DNA of 64,000 nucleotides from Palsa-504 sp963787645 (GTDB lineage Bacteria > Actinomycetota > Actinomycetes > Streptosporangiales > Streptosporangiaceae), in NCBI GenBank assembly GCA_963787645.1, contig CAWBDS010000009.1, positions 248,001-312,000 of the forward strand, in the 5' to 3' direction. This document shows positions 8,719-17,171 of the stretch, piece by piece (the first letter of the stretch is position 1; each line of letters begins with the position of its first letter). A program made the translations under genes and the position numbers. The notes beneath the pieces were generated by a model. That model was not told the origin of the DNA and made no database searches. It worked only from the letters and a program-made list of their open reading frames with translations.

Positions 8719-8750
8719 TAGAAGATCCTTCTCCGAACGGACCGTGATTC

Positions 8751-10646
8751 ATGCCTCCAGCATCGGCTTCCCCGGGCCCCGGGCGGGACGAGGTCCCGCG
8801 CCGGGTGCTGGCGTGCCCGGAGTGGATGGATGACCCGGCGTACCTGGCGCTGCGTAGCGCGGATGAGGACCTGGAGCTGCTGGGCGAGGACCCGGACGAC
8901 GCGCTGCTGCTGCTGGAGGTGGATGAGGACGAGCTGGCCGCCGAGGCGGCCGAGGTCATCGCGGCTCGGGAGCGGGCCGCGGCGGAGATGGCGCGGCTGG
9001 GGGTGACCGCCGCGATCGCCGCCGGGACGGCGGCGGCGTTCGGGCGGCGGGGCCCGGGGATGCCCGGCTCCGCGGAGCGGTTCCCGACGATCGGGCCCAG
9101 CCCGGCGGCCGGGTTCGCGTCCGGGATGCCGTTGGATACGGCGGCGGGCGGCTCGGTGCTGGCCGGGTTCCTGGAGGACGCGGCCGGGGATGATGACCGG
9201 TACGCCGGTGTCTCCGATGATGAGCTGGCCGGGATCATCGCCGCGTGGGACCGGACCGAGTCCTATGTGTGCAGCCGTAAGCACGCCGCGGTCGCGGAGC
9301 TCATCCGCCGCCGCCCGGAGGCGGGGTGCGAGCTGGCCGGCCCGGCGCAAATGCCTGAGGGCATGGATGAGTTCGCCGGGCGGGAGCTGGGCGCGGTGCT
9401 CGGGGAGACCCGCCGGGCGGCGGACGCGATGCTGTCGCTGGCGCATGAGCTGGAGGTGAACCTGCCCGGCACCAAGGCGGCGTTCCGGGCCGGGATCTTG
9501 AACCGGCGTAAGGCCGCGGTCATCGCCGCGGCGGCGTGCCTGCTGGACCCGGCCGAGGCCCGCGCGGCCGAGGCCCTGGTGCTGGGCCGGGCCGGAGCGA
9601 TGACCCCGCCCGCGCTGCGGGCCGCGATCACCCGGGCGGTGATGGAGGTCGCGCCGAAGAAGGCCAAGGAGCGCCGGGAGCATGAGGGGAAGAAGACCTG
9701 GGTGGAGCGGTGGGCCGAGGATTCGGGGAACGCGGGGCTGGCGGGGCGGGAGCTGCCCCCGGCGGAGGTGCTGGCCGCGGACCAGCGGGTGACGGCGTGG
9801 GCGGAACAGCTGCGTAGGGCGGGGCTGGCGGGCGGGATGGACGCGTTGCGCGCCCGGGCCTATCTGGACCTGCTGCTGGGCACCGACTCCCGGCCGACCG
9901 CCGCCAAGCCAGATGGCGCCTGCGAGCCGCACGCCCCTACGCCGGGCGGGCCGACGGCCGGAGTGATCCCGCCCGGGTTCGCCGGGCACGTCAACCTCAC
10001 CATCCCCGCGGCCACCTTGATCCGCGGCGCGGACCGGACCGGTGAGCTCGGCGGCATCGGGCCCGTCGATCCGGATCTGGCCCGCGACCTGGCTCAGGCG
10101 GCGGCCCGTAATCCTCGGTCCACGTGGTGCGTGACGGTGACCGACCAGGACGGGCATGCGGTCGGGCACGGGTGCGCCCGGCCGGCCAGACGGCGGAAAC
10201 GCGACGGGCATGACCCGCCGCCTGGCGGGCCCGGGCCCGGGTTCACGCTGGTTCCCGCTGGGCGTCCGGGTACCTGGCGGTTCACCGCCGGGCAGCAGGA
10301 CATGATCATCGGGATCGAGCCGCTGGCCGGGGATTGTGATCACCGGCATCAGGCCCGGGGGCATGATCCGGGGGTGATGCTGCGGCACCTGGCCCAGGTG
10401 CGGCACGCGACGTGTACCGGGCCAGGGTGCCGGCGGCCGGCGGGGCGGTGCGACTTCGAGCACAACACGCCGTATGAGGCGGGCGGGCGGACCTGCCTGT
10501 GTAACGGGAATCCGAAGTGCCGGCACGATCACCGGCTCAAGCAGGACCCGCGGTGGAAGGCCGAGCAGCTGGCGGACGGCAGCGTCCGGTGGACTATGCC
10601 GTCGGGACGGCAGTACGTCACCGAACCCACCCGGTACCCGGTTTAG
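8751..10646 (+). CDS. DUF222 / HNH endonuclease-domain protein (13E12 family)
   Basis: 631-residue member of the multicopy actinobacterial family with an N-terminal helical DUF222 region (about 190-480; LAGIIAAWDRTESYVCSRKH is typical) and a C-terminal HNH nuclease domain. The HNH core is visible at about 570-610: CTGPGCRRPAGRCDFEH, then CLCNGNPKCRHDHRLKQ. The GRQYVTEPTRYPV end is characteristic. An acidic N-terminal extension (about 1-170) is less conserved. Function is unsettled; such genes behave as repetitive, often damage-inducible elements. It stands alone, with an AT-rich promoter region in front. Confidence 0.9.
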   Translation: MPPASASPGPGRDEVPRRVLACPEWMDDPAYLALRSADEDLELLGEDPDDALLLLEVDEDELAAEAAEVIAARERAAAEMARLGVTAAIAAGTAAAFGRRGPGMPGSAERFPTIGPSPAAGFASGMPLDTAAGGSVLAGFLEDAAGDDDRYAGVSDDELAGIIAAWDRTESYVCSRKHAAVAELIRRRPEAGCELAGPAQMPEGMDEFAGRELGAVLGETRRAADAMLSLAHELEVNLPGTKAAFRAGILNRRKAAVIAAAACLLDPAEARAAEALVLGRAGAMTPPALRAAITRAVMEVAPKKAKERREHEGKKTWVERWAEDSGNAGLAGRELPPAEVLAADQRVTAWAEQLRRAGLAGGMDALRARAYLDLLLGTDSRPTAAKPDGACEPHAPTPGGPTAGVIPPGFAGHVNLTIPAATLIRGADRTGELGGIGPVDPDLARDLAQAAARNPRSTWCVTVTDQDGHAVGHGCARPARRRKRDGHDPPPGGPGPGFTLVPAGRPGTWRFTAGQQDMIIGIEPLAGDCDHRHQARGHDPGVMLRHLAQVRHATCTGPGCRRPAGRCDFEHNTPYEAGGRTCLCNGNPKCRHDHRLKQDPRWKAEQLADGSVRWTMPSGRQYVTEPTRYPV

Positions 10647-10653
10647 CAGAGGA

Positions 10654-11748
10654 TTACATGCCTGCGGCTAGGGCGATCAGGATCAGGCCCAGGGGGGTGG
10701 CCACGATGGCGGCGACGATCAGCCACGCGATCCGGTTGCCGAAGTTGAAGGTCCAGCCGACGCCGAACCGGGCCCCGACCATCAGGGCGGGGTCGTCACG
10801 GTTGACGTAAAAGAGCCCGGCCTTCCAGAACCGGTCGTCGTCCCGGTCGGTTCCCGCCGCGGGACGGCGGGGACCGGCGCCGCGGGATAGCCGGGAACCG
10901 CCTTGGCCGGTCCGGTAGGCGACCACGCCCAGGACGATCAAGCCGGCCGCGAAGGGCAGCACCGGGAGGATGGAGGCGGCGCCCGAGAGCTGGTAGACCC
11001 GCCAGGTCCGTAGGGCGGCCAGCAGCAGGGTGAGGTCCACCAGCGCAACCAGGGTCAGGATGGCCCGGGTCATCGCGGCCAGGTACCGGCGGTAGCGCCC
11101 GGTCGAGGTCGCGGGGTCGGTGGCCTCGATGTCCGGGCGGGCTCGGTAGACGAGCACCAGCAACCCAGTCGGCTCGGCGGTGACCCACAACTGGGCGGCC
11201 ACGATGGCGAAGGCGGTGACGACCGACTTGGAGACGTGGCGGCCGCCCCAGCCCGCGACGGGCAGCCGGGCGGGCAGATCGGGGTAGCGGATGACGCCGA
11301 GGATGACGGTCACCGCGATCACGGTCAGGGCCGGGATCAGCCAGCGCACCGGGAAGCGGGGCGGATCGGTACGCCAGGTGGTGTCGGTGGCCACGATCTG
11401 TCGCTGCCCGGCGAACCAGTCTTCCGCGGCCTTGGCCGCGGTGATCTTCTGCCGGGCCAGCAGGTACCAGCCCAGGTCGGCAGCGATCTCGGCGAGCAGG
11501 ATGATCCGGCTCACCCAGTGCGGCCCATGGTCCGGGAGGAACAGCGTGGCGACGATGCCGCAGACGCCTACGGCGGCGGTCCGCCAGAAGTAGACGTTGC
11601 GCTGCTGCCGGATGACGCTCGCTCCGGCCCGCGCGCTGGGGACGCGGACGCCGAACGGCACCGTCGGCCGGGTCAGCACGGGGGCCAGGCACAGCATCAC
11701 GGCGGCGAACGCCACGCTGATCACGCCGGTCAGGTAGCTCGCGGTCAT
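10654..11748 (-). CDS. DUF1648/DUF5808 membrane protein
   Basis: Polytopic membrane protein of 364 residues. The DUF1648-like segment is seen as RYPDLPARLPVAGWGG. The C-terminal FWKAGLFYVNRDDPALMVGA and GVGWTFNFG are the DUF5808 signature. Start at ATG 11748, 20 bp after the GntR gene. It closes the five-gene operon. SdpI-like immunity or envelope-stress sensing has been proposed for DUF1648 relatives, so together with the ABC transporter it may belong to a response to cell-wall agents. That role is inferred. Confidence 0.85.
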   Translation of the reverse strand: MTASYLTGVISVAFAAVMLCLAPVLTRPTVPFGVRVPSARAGASVIRQQRNVYFWRTAAVGVCGIVATLFLPDHGPHWVSRIILLAEIAADLGWYLLARQKITAAKAAEDWFAGQRQIVATDTTWRTDPPRFPVRWLIPALTVIAVTVILGVIRYPDLPARLPVAGWGGRHVSKSVVTAFAIVAAQLWVTAEPTGLLVLVYRARPDIEATDPATSTGRYRRYLAAMTRAILTLVALVDLTLLLAALRTWRVYQLSGAASILPVLPFAAGLIVLGVVAYRTGQGGSRLSRGAGPRRPAAGTDRDDDRFWKAGLFYVNRDDPALMVGARFGVGWTFNFGNRIAWLIVAAIVATPLGLILIALAAGM

Positions 11749-11767
11749 GGCTGGCCCCCGATGGCGG

Positions 11768-12190
11768 TCATGACTGGTCTCCCGGTAGCGGTCCTGGCTG
11801 GCCCTCGGGGAAGTCGAATGGGGCGATGGCCTGCCGGCACTGGCGGATGATGTCCTGGGCGGGCAGGCCCTGGGCGGCGGCCTCGGCCAGCAGCGTCTGC
11901 AGCCGGGCCGACCAGTCCTGAGCCCAGTCCGGGCGCGGCGGCCCGCTGCGCGCATCGCGCTGCACCACCGCGCCGGACTTTCGGCTGACCCGGAGCAGGC
12001 CCTCCTGGCGGAGCAGGTCATAGCTCTTGTTCACGGTATGGAAGTTGACGCCCAGGTCGACCGCGAGCTGCCTGGTGGACGGCAGACCGGAGCCGGCGGG
12101 CTGCTGCCCGCCGGCGATCGCCTCGACGATCCGGTCCCGGATCTGCTGGTAGATGGGCACCGGGCCGTCCGGTTCGATGCTGAGCAGCAT
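11768..12190 (-). CDS. GntR-family regulator, YtrA subfamily
   Basis: 140-residue regulator with an N-terminal winged helix (GPVPIYQQIRDRIVEAIAGG, LPSTRQLAVDLGVNFHTVNK) and a short C-terminal dimerisation tail rather than an effector domain. That is the YtrA subfamily, which usually represses the ABC transporter operon it sits in. The inverted repeat at 14295-14315 in the operon promoter is the likely operator. It is preceded by the 103-residue protein at a 4-bp spacing. Confidence 0.93.
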   Translation of the reverse strand: MLLSIEPDGPVPIYQQIRDRIVEAIAGGQQPAGSGLPSTRQLAVDLGVNFHTVNKSYDLLRQEGLLRVSRKSGAVVQRDARSGPPRPDWAQDWSARLQTLLAEAAAQGLPAQDIIRQCRQAIAPFDFPEGQPGPLPGDQS

Positions 12191-12194
12191 GCAG

Positions 12195-12506
12195 TCAGCC
12201 TCGCCGCAGGGTGATCCAGAGCTCCGGGTTGACCAGCGAGGCGATGTACATCGGCCACATGAGCTGGGAGCGGCACCAGAAGCTGGCCACCTCCTCGTCG
12301 CGCACGTCGAAGGACCGTTCGCGGCTTTGGAACCGCTTGGAATGTTCGACGCGCAGCGTGTGGTGTCCCGGCTCGACCGGGAGCTCGACGGTCTGCTGCC
12401 GGTCGATCGAGCCGACCGCGGTGCCGTCGATCAGGATCTGCCATTTTCCGTTGCGATCAGTGAGGCCACCCCATTTGCGGGTTAGCTGGAGGCTCGCGCT
12501 CATCAT
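12195..12506 (-). CDS. Small conserved protein of YtrA-type operon
   Basis: 103-residue protein with a beta-rich pattern (LTRKWGGLTDRNGKWQILID, VELPVEPGHHTLRVEHSKRF) reminiscent of PEGA-like sandwich domains and a hydrophobic C-terminal stretch that may touch the membrane. No function is known to me. It starts inside the last codons of the permease gene (4-nt overlap), so it is co-translated with the transporter. Proteins of this kind recur in actinobacterial operons. Confidence 0.75.
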   Translation of the reverse strand: MMSASLQLTRKWGGLTDRNGKWQILIDGTAVGSIDRQQTVELPVEPGHHTLRVEHSKRFQSRERSFDVRDEEVASFWCRSQLMWPMYIASLVNPELWITLRRG

Positions 12507-13267
12507 GCTCCTCGGACTCGGTAACTGCTACTGGTGGACTTGGTGCCGGTGATCAGGCGCTCGCGGTCGAACAGCCGGGCCACCGCGAAGCACGCCCCGA
12601 CGTCGATGACCAGGAGAGCGGCCGCCAGGGAGGCGGCCACGGTGAACGTCGCGCTGATCACCTGGAACGACATGAGCGCGGTCACCGCGACCGGCGGCAG
12701 GCTGGCCAGGATGCTGAGCTGCTGGGCGACGCGCGTGTCGGTGGCTCGCGCCGAGATGGCCAGCCCGACCCAGATCGCCCACGCGGCCAGCAGCGGGATG
12801 AAGACCAGCGCGGCGGGCAGCTGAGGCGCGTGCCAGATGGCCGTGGCCACCGGCGCGGCCGCCGCGAACTGCGTGATCGCCACGAAGATGCCGAACATCA
12901 GGTACGAGATGACCACCACCGGCAGGAAGATGGCGCCCGCCTTGCCGAGCAGGAACTCCACCCGGCTGACCGGTGTGGTCAGCACCGGCTCGAGGGTCTC
13001 CTGCTCGCGCTCCCCGACCACCGCGTACGCGCTGAGCAGCGAGGGCACGAAGACGGGGATCAGCAGGGGCAGGAACAGCCCCGCTTCGATGTGCCGGTCC
13101 AGCGTGGCGGTTAGCGCCGCGGCCTTGATGTTGAGGATGGACGCGGTGGGACTGACCAGAAAGACGATCGGCAAGATGGCCGTCGTGGTCACGATGAACC
13201 GGTTACGCCGGAATTCCGCGAGTTCCTTGCGGAAGACGGCCCTAATCCGGGTGGCGCTCATGCTCAT
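12503..13267 (-). CDS. ABC-2 type transporter permease
   Basis: 254-residue membrane permease with six predicted TM segments. FRKELAEFRRNRFIVTTTAI opens it, followed by the ABC-2 hallmark GEREQETLEPVLTTPVSR in the first extramembrane loop. It pairs with the ATPase encoded just upstream, overlapping it by 4 nt. ATG 13267 or ATG 13261 are both possible starts. Exported substrate is unknown. Confidence 0.92.
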   Translation of the reverse strand: MSMSATRIRAVFRKELAEFRRNRFIVTTTAILPIVFLVSPTASILNIKAAALTATLDRHIEAGLFLPLLIPVFVPSLLSAYAVVGEREQETLEPVLTTPVSRVEFLLGKAGAIFLPVVVISYLMFGIFVAITQFAAAAPVATAIWHAPQLPAALVFIPLLAAWAIWVGLAISARATDTRVAQQLSILASLPPVAVTALMSFQVISATFTVAASLAAALLVIDVGACFAVARLFDRERLITGTKSTSSSYRVRGA

Positions 13268-14277
13268 TGGGTCCGGCCTTCCGTGTCTTCGATCAGCTCG
13301 AGGTAGACGTCCTCCAGGGAGTGCCGCGACTCGGCGATGGAGAGCACGTCGGCCCCGGCGGCGACCAGGGCGCGGGTGACCGCGGGCGCGGCCTGCGCCG
13401 GATCGGTCACGGTTACGACGTAGCTCGCCGGGCCGTCACCTGGCGCGGGCTCCGCCTGCCAGCCCTTGACCGCCGGCAGGCCGGTGAAGACCTGGTCGGG
13501 CGCGGGCAGCGGGCCCGCGGTCTGCACGACCAGCGAGCGGCTGAACAGCTGCTGACGCAGCTCGTCGGGCCGGCCGATGGTGCGCAGGTGAGTGTTCATG
13601 ATGGCGACCCGGTCGCAGAGGCGTTCGGCCTCATCGAGCCGGTGGGTGGTCAGGAAGACGGTGACGCCGCGGTCCCGCAGCGCCGCGATCAGGCCGTGCA
13701 CCTCGTGCGCGGCCACCGGGTCCAGCCCCGAGGTCGGCTCGTCCAGGAACATGACCTCTGGATCGTTCAGCAGGGAACGGGCCAGCGCCGCCCGCTGCCG
13801 CAGCCCTTTGGACAGGCTCCCGGTGAGGTCCTGCGCCCGGTCGCTGAGGCCGACCGCCGCCAGGGCCCCGGTGATCCGCTGCTCGCGCCGCGGCAGGCTG
13901 TAGAGCCGCGCGAAGTAGTCCAGGTTCTCGGCGACGGTCAGCCGGCGGTACAGGCCGGGAGCTTCGGGCATGATCGAGATGCGCTGGCGGATCTCGGCCG
14001 CGGTGGCCGGGCTGAGTGGTACGCCCGCGACCACGGCAGACCCGGCGGTCGGCGCGATCAGCGTGCCGAGGATCCGCACCGTGGTGGTCTTGCCCGCCCC
14101 GTTGGGGCCCAGGAAGCCGAACACCTCGCCGCGGGCGACGCTGAAGCTCACGTCGGCCACGGCGGTCCGCGGGCCGAAGTTCTTGGTCAGATGGCTGACT
14201 TCTATCGTGGCCGCGCCAGCCGGGGACGGCCGTGTCCGCCCGTCACCGGATGACGTCGAGACCCCCGTGCTCGTCAT
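13264..14277 (-). CDS. ABC transporter ATP-binding protein
   Basis: 337-residue ATPase. Walker A GPNGAGKTT lies at 57-65, the signature LSKGLRQRAALARSLL and Walker B VMFLDEPTSGLDP follow, and the switch His is in FLTTHRLDEAERL. The C-terminal extension (about 245-337) is the accessory domain found in drug- or bacteriocin-export ATPases (DUF4162-like). First gene of the YtrA-type operon, with the strong SD AAAGGAGG 7 nt before the ATG. Confidence 0.95.
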   Translation of the reverse strand: MTSTGVSTSSGDGRTRPSPAGAATIEVSHLTKNFGPRTAVADVSFSVARGEVFGFLGPNGAGKTTTVRILGTLIAPTAGSAVVAGVPLSPATAAEIRQRISIMPEAPGLYRRLTVAENLDYFARLYSLPRREQRITGALAAVGLSDRAQDLTGSLSKGLRQRAALARSLLNDPEVMFLDEPTSGLDPVAAHEVHGLIAALRDRGVTVFLTTHRLDEAERLCDRVAIMNTHLRTIGRPDELRQQLFSRSLVVQTAGPLPAPDQVFTGLPAVKGWQAEPAPGDGPASYVVTVTDPAQAAPAVTRALVAAGADVLSIAESRHSLEDVYLELIEDTEGRTQ

Positions 14278-14294
14278 ATCCCGCCTCCTTTGCT

Positions 14295-14324
14295 TGTTAT
14301 AGAACTAATATAACAGGCATACAA
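14295..14324 (-). promoter_or_regulatory. Promoter and YtrA-type operator of the ABC operon
   Basis: Reading the minus strand: -35 TTGTAT (14324-14319), a 17-nt spacer and -10 TATAAC (14301-14296). A perfect inverted repeat TGTTATA-N7-TATAACA (14295-14315) covers the second half of the spacer and the whole -10 box. A regulator bound here would block RNA polymerase, which fits autorepression by the GntR protein in the operon. Confidence 0.75.
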
Positions 14325-14357
14325 AGTGGGGAGGCAGGGGTGTGGCGCTACGGGTGA

Positions 14358-15783
14358 TCACCAGAGCGGGGGGTGGCGGTCCTTCCAGGGGCGGGCCTGC
14401 TCGAGCTGGGCGGACAGGGAGATCAGGATGCCCTCGTCGCCCATCCGGCCGGCCAGCATGACGCCGATGGGCAGTCCTTCGGCGTTCCAGTGCAGCGGGA
14501 CGCTGACCGCGGGCAGGCCGGAGACGTTGTAGATCGCGGTCCACGGGGTGAACCGCTTCTGCCGCTCGAAGTTCTCCGCCGGGTCGACCTCGTTCGAAGT
14601 AGCCGACCGGCCGCGGGGGCTGGGCCAGGGTCGGGGTGAGGATCGCGTCGTAGGCGCTCAGCGTGGCAATGGCCGGGCGGGTCACGAACTGCAGGTAGGC
14701 CTGGGCGAAGATGAATTCCTGCGCGCCGGTGTGCCGACCGCGCTCGCGCAGGTACTGGGTCAGCGGCAGCAGGATCTCCTCCTGGGCCGGGTCGACCGGG
14801 GTCAGCGTGGCGTAGCCGTAGTAAATGGTCTCGAAGAACGGGACGATGTCCTCGCCCAGCGGCAGGGCGATGTCCATGATCTCGTGCCCGAGGCTGGCCA
14901 GCAGGGCGGTCGCGTCCTCGTAGGCGGTCACGCAGTCCGGGTGGACCTCGGTCCCGGGTACCGGGCTCTGCAGGGTGCGGCCGATCCGGAGCCGACCCGG
15001 CTCGCGGCGGGCGTGGCCGAGGAAGGTCTCGCCGGCGGCCAACGGCGGCAGGGTGTACATGTCGCCGGGGTAGTTGCCGGTCATCACGTCGAGCAGCAGC
15101 GCAGCGTCGGCCACGGTCCTGGTGATGGGGCCGTCGATCCCGAAGCCGAGCAGGTCGGGGACGAGCGGGCCGCCGGAGACCCGGCCGCGGGACGGCTTGA
15201 TCCCGAACAGGCCGCAGACGCTGGAGGGGATACGGATGGACCCGGCGCCGTCGCTGCCCTGGGCGGCGGGGGCCAGACCCGCGGCCACCGCGGCGGCCGC
15301 GCCGCCGCTCGAGCCGCCCGCGGACCGGGACAGGTCCCACGGGGTCCGGGCGGGCGGGCCGATCTTGGTCTCGGTGTAGCACGGCAGCCCGAACTCCGGA
15401 GTGGCGGTCTTGCCGGTGATGACCACGCCGGCGTCCCGGAGCCGGGTCACGACGTAGTCGTCGCCCTGGGGCACGTTGTTCTCGTAGGCCAGCGAGCCGA
15501 ACGTCTGCCGCACGCCCGCGACCTGGTTCAGGTCTTTGATCGGGATCGGGACGCCGGTCAGCGGCGGCAGTTCGGCGGAATCGGCGGCCTGGACCACGGC
15601 CTTCTCGGCGGCCCGGGCCTGCTCGGCGGCCAGTTCGGCAGTGATCGTGTAGAACGCGCCGACCTGCTCGTTGAGCTCCTGCGTTCGGAGGAGATAATGG
15701 TCGGTGACAGCGACCGGCGACAGCTCTTTCGCGCGGATCGCCGCGGCCAGCTCGATCGCGGTGAGCTCGTGAATCTGGGTCAT
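14358..15783 (-). pseudogene. Amidase (amidase signature family) with a frameshift
   Basis: Amidase-signature hydrolase. The Ser-cisSer-Lys triad is present: Lys83 in PIKDLNQV, cis-Ser158 in SAGGSSGG and nucleophile Ser182 in DGAGSIRIPSS. After GYFE the frame is lost. The expected C-terminal end (ENFERQKRFTPWTAIYNVSG, LPAVSVPLHWNAEGLPIGVM, ending PWKDRHPPLW) continues in another frame to a TGA at 14358-14360. One extra base near 14592-14598 explains this. It is either a recent pseudogene or a sequencing error; the rest is intact. Start ATG 15783, 7 nt after a TAGCAT box. Confidence 0.8.
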
Positions 15784-15790
15784 GGTGGAG

Positions 15791-15796
15791 ATGCTA
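15791..15796 (-). promoter_or_regulatory. -10 box close to the amidase start
   Basis: TAGCAT on the minus strand, 7 nt before the ATG at 15783: leaderless or nearly so. Confidence 0.4.
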
Positions 15797-15938
15797 GACC
15801 ACTGAAGCGCCGGGACGTTCGGCGTGTTATCGGGACGAATAGCCTGCTTCAAATCAGTCGGAGCGGGCACAATCGTCGTAGCACGGTGCTGTGCGCTGAG
15901 TCCTAAGGCAGTTACGCTCAGGTAGTAGGTGAAACCCG

Positions 15939-17093
15939 ATGGCGTGGCAGAAGCCGAGAAACCGCAAGTCACCAGAGCGAGTGGAGACGCCCAGTAATGG
16001 CGGCGGGACCGCACCCGACCGGGCACGGTTGCATGCCGTGACTTCGGACCAGGACAGCAGGCCATCGTGGCCGTCGCCGGACCGCTGGCCCAGCGCGCAT
16101 CCCACGATCCCGCCGAGCTCCGATTCCGCTTCCGATTCCGCTGCCGCTGCCGCGGGCGATCCGGGGGAGACCGATCCGGACGACCGGCCGTTCTGGGAGA
16201 GCTGGGGGCGGGTCGACGACCCGGCCGACCTGGACGATCCCGGCGACGACTTCCCGGAAGACGGCGGCGCGGATGACGCGGTCACCGACGTCGACCCACG
16301 GCCGCGGCCGTCCTGGGAGCCGGTGGCCGCCACCGCCGGCCAGATCCGTGAGCAGCCCAAGACCGAGGGCATCGGGCAGCATCTGGGCGGCCTGACCCAC
16401 CTGTCGGGCAGCCCGCGACGGCGAGCCTGGCAGCGACGCATCGTCGTGGCGATCATCGCCGGGGTGGTGTTCGGGTTCCTGCTGCACGACTGGCGGTGGG
16501 GACTGACCTTCGCGGTGCTCGCGGCCATCGTCGACGCGGTCCTCCGGTCCCGGACCAGCTTCCGCGGCCCAGCGGGCGTCCGGCTGACCGGCGCGCAGAA
16601 GCGCACCATGCGCCAGCTGTCGAGCCTGGAGCGCGGGGGCTACCGGTCCATGCACATCGTGCCCATCCCGAACAGCGAGGAGCAGATCGACCACCTGGTC
16701 ATCGGCCCGGCGGGCGTATTCGCCATCGACTCCGAGGACTGGGACAAGCGGATGCCGGTGCGGACCAGCAACCACCGGCAGCTGTGGCACGGGCCGCGCA
16801 GCATGAAGGACCGGCTCGAGCACGCCCACTGGGAGGCCGACCAGGCCGCGGCGCTGCTGTCGGCGGAGACGGGCAGCCCGGTCACGGTCCGCGCGGCGAT
16901 GGCCGTGTACGGGCCGAAGATCCCGTGGGACGTGGCTGAAATCCGGGATGTCGACACGTTCAGCGGGCCCCGGCTGCGCATCTACCTGCGCAAGCGGGCC
17001 CGGAAGCGGGAGCGCAAGCCACTGACCAAGAGCGAGATCGAGCGGATCGACAAGGCCGCTCATGTGGCGTTCAAGCGGGATCAGGCCAGCTGA
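15939..17093 (+). CDS. NERD-domain membrane protein
   Basis: 384 residues. An acidic, Ser/Ala/Asp-rich disordered N-terminus (1-155) precedes two close hydrophobic helices (IVVAIIAGVVFGFLL, GLTFAVLAAIVDAVL, about 168-200) and a NERD domain (about 215-330). The domain is recognised from LSSLERGGYRSMHIVPIPNS, IDHLVIGPAGVFAIDSEDWD and later WEADQAAALL. NERD is a nuclease-related fold of the restriction-endonuclease superfamily and its role in these membrane proteins is unknown. The C-terminus is strongly basic (KRARKRERKPL). Confidence 0.85.
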   Translation: MAWQKPRNRKSPERVETPSNGGGTAPDRARLHAVTSDQDSRPSWPSPDRWPSAHPTIPPSSDSASDSAAAAAGDPGETDPDDRPFWESWGRVDDPADLDDPGDDFPEDGGADDAVTDVDPRPRPSWEPVAATAGQIREQPKTEGIGQHLGGLTHLSGSPRRRAWQRRIVVAIIAGVVFGFLLHDWRWGLTFAVLAAIVDAVLRSRTSFRGPAGVRLTGAQKRTMRQLSSLERGGYRSMHIVPIPNSEEQIDHLVIGPAGVFAIDSEDWDKRMPVRTSNHRQLWHGPRSMKDRLEHAHWEADQAAALLSAETGSPVTVRAAMAVYGPKIPWDVAEIRDVDTFSGPRLRIYLRKRARKRERKPLTKSEIERIDKAAHVAFKRDQAS

Positions 17094-17171
17094 GCCCGGT
17101 AGGCTGGGTGCCTTGCGGTTAGATTTTCGCTCCGCATTCAGGTCTCGCTCTTCGCGCTCGGGAGAATCATC

